Source of the DNA: Phycisphaerae bacterium
Lineage (GTDB): Bacteria; Planctomycetota; Phycisphaerae; UBA1845
DNA length: 64,000 nt
Assembly (NCBI GenBank): GCA_013360585.1
Contig: JABWBH010000013.1
Coordinates: 95,596 to 159,595 of the forward strand
Direction: 5' to 3'
The position numbers were made by a program, and so were the translations under genes. The notes beneath the pieces are model-generated. The model did not search any database. It was not told where the DNA came from and was given only the letters and a program-made list of their open reading frames with translations. This document shows positions 62,163 to 64,000 of the stretch, one piece after another (within the stretch, counting starts at the first letter, position 1; each line of letters begins with the position of its first letter).

Positions 62163-62717
62163 GTGAAACTGGTGGTGGGGCTGGGGAACCCGGGACCGAA
62201 GTACGCGGGGACGCGGCACAACGTCGGTTTCGACGTCGTGGACCGGTTGGCGCGGCGGTGGCGGGTGGACCTCAGCGCCGAGAAGTTTCATGCGTGGTTT
62301 GCGGTGACGGACGTGGGGGAAGAGCGCGTCGGGTTGATGAAGCCGACGACGTTCATGAACCGCAGCGGTCAGGCGGTGGCCGCCGCAACGCGGTTCTACC
62401 AGTTATCGCCGGCGGATCTGATGGTGGTGGTGGACGATCTGGCGTTGCCGCCCGGGAAGATCCGAATCCGGTCGGAGGGATCGGCCGGAAGCCACAACGG
62501 ACTGACGGACATTATTGAGCGGCTGGGGCGTCAGGATTGGCCTCGGTTGCGGATCGGGATCGGTCCGGCGGAGGGGATCGGCGCGCAGTACGTTCTGTCG
62601 CGGTTTGCGGAGGACGAGCGGGCGACGATGGAGGAGGCGCTAGACCGGGCGGCGGATGCGGTGGAGTGCTGGTTGAAAGAGGGCGTGGCGACGGCGATGA
62701 ACCGGTACAACGGATGA
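62163..62717 (+). CDS. pth: Peptidyl-tRNA hydrolase
   Basis: 184 residues from a GTG start only 2 nt after the rplY stop. It frees tRNA from prematurely released peptidyl-tRNA. LVVGLGNPGPKYAGTRHNVGFDVVD holds the catalytic His, MKPTTFMNRSGQAV the substrate-binding Asn, and DDLALPPGKIRIRSEGSAGSHNG the active-site Asp and Asn. Translational coupling with rplY is likely. Confidence 0.95.
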   Translation: MKLVVGLGNPGPKYAGTRHNVGFDVVDRLARRWRVDLSAEKFHAWFAVTDVGEERVGLMKPTTFMNRSGQAVAAATRFYQLSPADLMVVVDDLALPPGKIRIRSEGSAGSHNGLTDIIERLGRQDWPRLRIGIGPAEGIGAQYVLSRFAEDERATMEEALDRAADAVECWLKEGVATAMNRYNG

Positions 62718-62874
62718 CGTCGCACCAGATCCCGTGAAACCGGAGAGGTCGAGTGCGGAATCCGAGGAATACGGTCGGAGCCGGGGGCGTCGGGTTGGTG
62801 TTGTGTGCGAGGCGGTCAAGGTGAATTCAGTTAATCACAGCGCGTGATGGTCAGGCAAGTGCGGTGGAGATTCG

Positions 62875-63330
62875 ATGGATAAGCTGAATCAATACGAGGC
62901 GATGTTTTTGTTTGATCCGACGTTTGCGACGTCCGATCAGGCGCCGCGGGACGAGATCAAGCGGTTGCTGGATCGGGCGGAGGCGCAGGACGTGGCGATG
63001 GCCCGCTGGGACGAGCGTCGTCTTGCCTACCGGATCAAGGGGCGCAAGCGGGCGGCATATTACCTGGCGTACTTCAAGGCGTCGGGGACGAAGGTGGCGG
63101 GGCTGGAGCGGGACATTCAGCTCTCCGAGGCGGTGCTGCGGGCGCTGGTGCTTCGGGCGGACCACGTGACGCCGGAGCGGATGCAGGATGCGCTGAAGGG
63201 CGCGCCGAAGGAGACGCCGCGTTCGGCGGAGGACGGTTTCGGCGGCGGCGGGCGGTTCGGCGGAAGGCGGGACCGGTTCGAGTCCGCCCCGGACGAGGCG
63301 GTGTTCGCCGCGGTTCCGGAACTGGAGTAG
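62875..63330 (+). CDS. rpsF: Ribosomal protein bS6, with Gly-rich C-terminal extension
   Basis: 151 residues; the family core is about 95-100. The core has NQYEAMFLFDPTF, RDEIKRLLDRAEAQ, WDERRLAYRIKGRKRAAYYLAYF and ALVLRADHVT. Beyond residue 110 there is a Gly/Arg-rich tail (GFGGGGRFGGRRDRFES). GGAG lies 5 nt before ATG 62875. It begins the S6-SSB unit, but the spacing to ssb (320 bp) is large. Confidence 0.94.
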   Translation: MDKLNQYEAMFLFDPTFATSDQAPRDEIKRLLDRAEAQDVAMARWDERRLAYRIKGRKRAAYYLAYFKASGTKVAGLERDIQLSEAVLRALVLRADHVTPERMQDALKGAPKETPRSAEDGFGGGGRFGGRRDRFESAPDEAVFAAVPELE

Positions 63331-63650
63331 CGCGGGCGCCGGATCCGGGCCGCGCCACAATGCGGGGCTTCGACAAGGGCTTCGCATTCGTCGCGGAGCA
63401 AGAGCTCTGCGCGGGGCGTGCGGACCGGAAGTCTGCGATCCGGGTTGGGGTGCGGACCGGAGGTTCGTGTCCGGGATTTTGTGCGGACGGGGTTTGTGCA
63501 ACGAACCTGCCGCTCAGGAGTGCAGCGCTGCTTCGCGAGAATGTCCGAATGTCGTGGGGACGGACAAGGAACACTTCCTGAGGGGTGCGGCTCGGGAAGC
63601 GTGCGGGTCGCATGACGGCGGGGATACGACGGGAACAAGGAGGACAGGAG
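63331..63650. other. Intergenic region between rpsF and ssb with dispersed palindromes
   Basis: 320 bp. Two copies of the GCGGACCGGA(A/G)GT type repeat at 63420-63436 and 63452-63468 are the only structure seen. rpsF and ssb are usually close together, so the gap may be an insertion of repeats. Confidence 0.55.
63420..63468. repeat. Two copies of the GCGGACCGGA dispersed repeat
   Basis: GCGGACCGGAAGTCTGC at 63420-63436 and GCGGACCGGAGGTTCGT at 63452-63468. The first is an imperfect palindrome; the reverse of this pattern is the perfect palindrome at 54415-54431. These look like copies of one REP-like element at different decay stages. Confidence 0.5.
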
Positions 63651-64000
63651 ATGGCCAGTTACAACCGGATCATCCTCGTGGGGAACCTGACGCGCGACCC
63701 GCAATTGAGTTACCTGCCGAGTCAGACGCCGGTGTGCGAGTTCGGGATCGCCACGAACGAGCGTTGGCGCGACAAGGACGGCAACAATCACGAGGACGTC
63801 TGCTTCATCGACTGCAAGCTTTTCGGGCGAGGAGCCGAGGTTTTCTGCCAGTACATGACGAAGGGTCGGCCGGTTCTGGTCGAGGGGAAGCTGAAGCTGG
63901 ATCAGTGGACGTCGCAGGACGGTGAGAAGAAATCCAAGCACCGCGTGTTCGTGGAGAACTTCACGTTCCTTGGGGGTCAGGGGGGCGGGGGACCGGGCGG
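63651..64000 (+). CDS. ssb: Single-stranded DNA-binding protein, partial (cut by window end)
   Basis: The first 116 codons are present; the 3' end lies outside the window. The OB fold is clear: NRIILVGNLTRDPQLSYLP, FGIATNERW, CFIDCKLFGRGAEVFCQYM, GRPVLVEGKLKLDQWTS and FTFLGG, followed by the start of a Gly-rich linker. AAGGAGG (63637-63643) lies 7 nt before the ATG. It binds single-stranded DNA in replication and repair. Confidence 0.95.
   Translation, partial: MASYNRIILVGNLTRDPQLSYLPSQTPVCEFGIATNERWRDKDGNNHEDVCFIDCKLFGRGAEVFCQYMTKGRPVLVEGKLKLDQWTSQDGEKKSKHRVFVENFTFLGGQGGGGPG

Overview
The window is a high-GC, densely coding bacterial chromosome segment with about 50 protein genes, three tRNAs and no rRNA, CRISPR array, transposase or prophage. 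The gene content fits a Planctomycetota bacterium, perhaps Phycisphaerae-like. Pointers are exported proteins with dockerin-like, Ig-like and Asn/Asp-rich tails, a CsrA-family domain, class II ribonucleotide reductase, PolX, and eukaryote-like NHLRC2 and LNR modules. This placement is an inference from gene content, not from a marker phylogeny.

Layout. 1-4.0 kb is a signalling island: a histidine kinase with an ethylene-receptor-type membrane domain, a translationally coupled response regulator, a CsrA-receiver fusion, tRNA-Thr and another single-domain response regulator. 4.1-6.1 kb is acetyl-CoA synthetase. 6.3-12.0 kb is a surface-glycan locus (gmd, fcl, a two-domain glycosyltransferase, and divergently a polysaccharide deacetylase and methyltransferase). 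12.0-15.3 kb holds a chorismate-lyase-like gene, an NHLRC2-like protein and a rhodanese lipoprotein. 15.3-18.5 kb holds transketolase and an orphan 2-oxoacid dehydrogenase E1 alpha. 18.8-21.0 kb is a large exported multidomain protein. 21.5-26.5 kb holds GAPDH, an FAH-family hydrolase, gltX, larB and a zinc-ribbon membrane protein. 26.8-32.2 kb holds an exported nuclease/phosphatase-fold protein and a three-gene unit: an unknown gene, fumarylacetoacetase and an exported GH13-like protein that has lost its catalytic residues. 32.4-38.7 kb holds rpmA, recJ and an MscK-like channel. 38.8-41.1 kb holds a PIN/antitoxin-like pair broken by a dinucleotide frameshift and a P5C dehydrogenase carrying an in-frame palindromic repeat. 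41.2-49.3 kb holds PPK2, tRNA-Glu, polX, nrdJ, a candidate structured small RNA, a thioredoxin-fold protein and a CBS protein. 49.6-54.3 kb holds an aminotransferase, a lone sugar-type ABC permease, birA and an ADP-ribosylglycohydrolase fusion. 54.5-59.7 kb holds a CrtI-like oxidoreductase, a barrel-like exported protein and an octaheme cytochrome lipoprotein. 60.2-64 kb is a housekeeping block: tRNA-Gln, prs, rplY, pth, rpsF, ssb.

The most unusual items are: (1) the CsrA-receiver fusion with intact RNA-binding positions, beside a kinase that keeps all seven residues needed for ethylene binding in plant ETR1; (2) a candidate ~200-nt structured RNA after nrdJ with its own promoter and a strong intrinsic terminator; (3) paired palindromes 32 bp apart over the nrdJ promoter; (4) the coding-sequence palindrome in P5C dehydrogenase; and (5) the GH13 pseudoenzyme.
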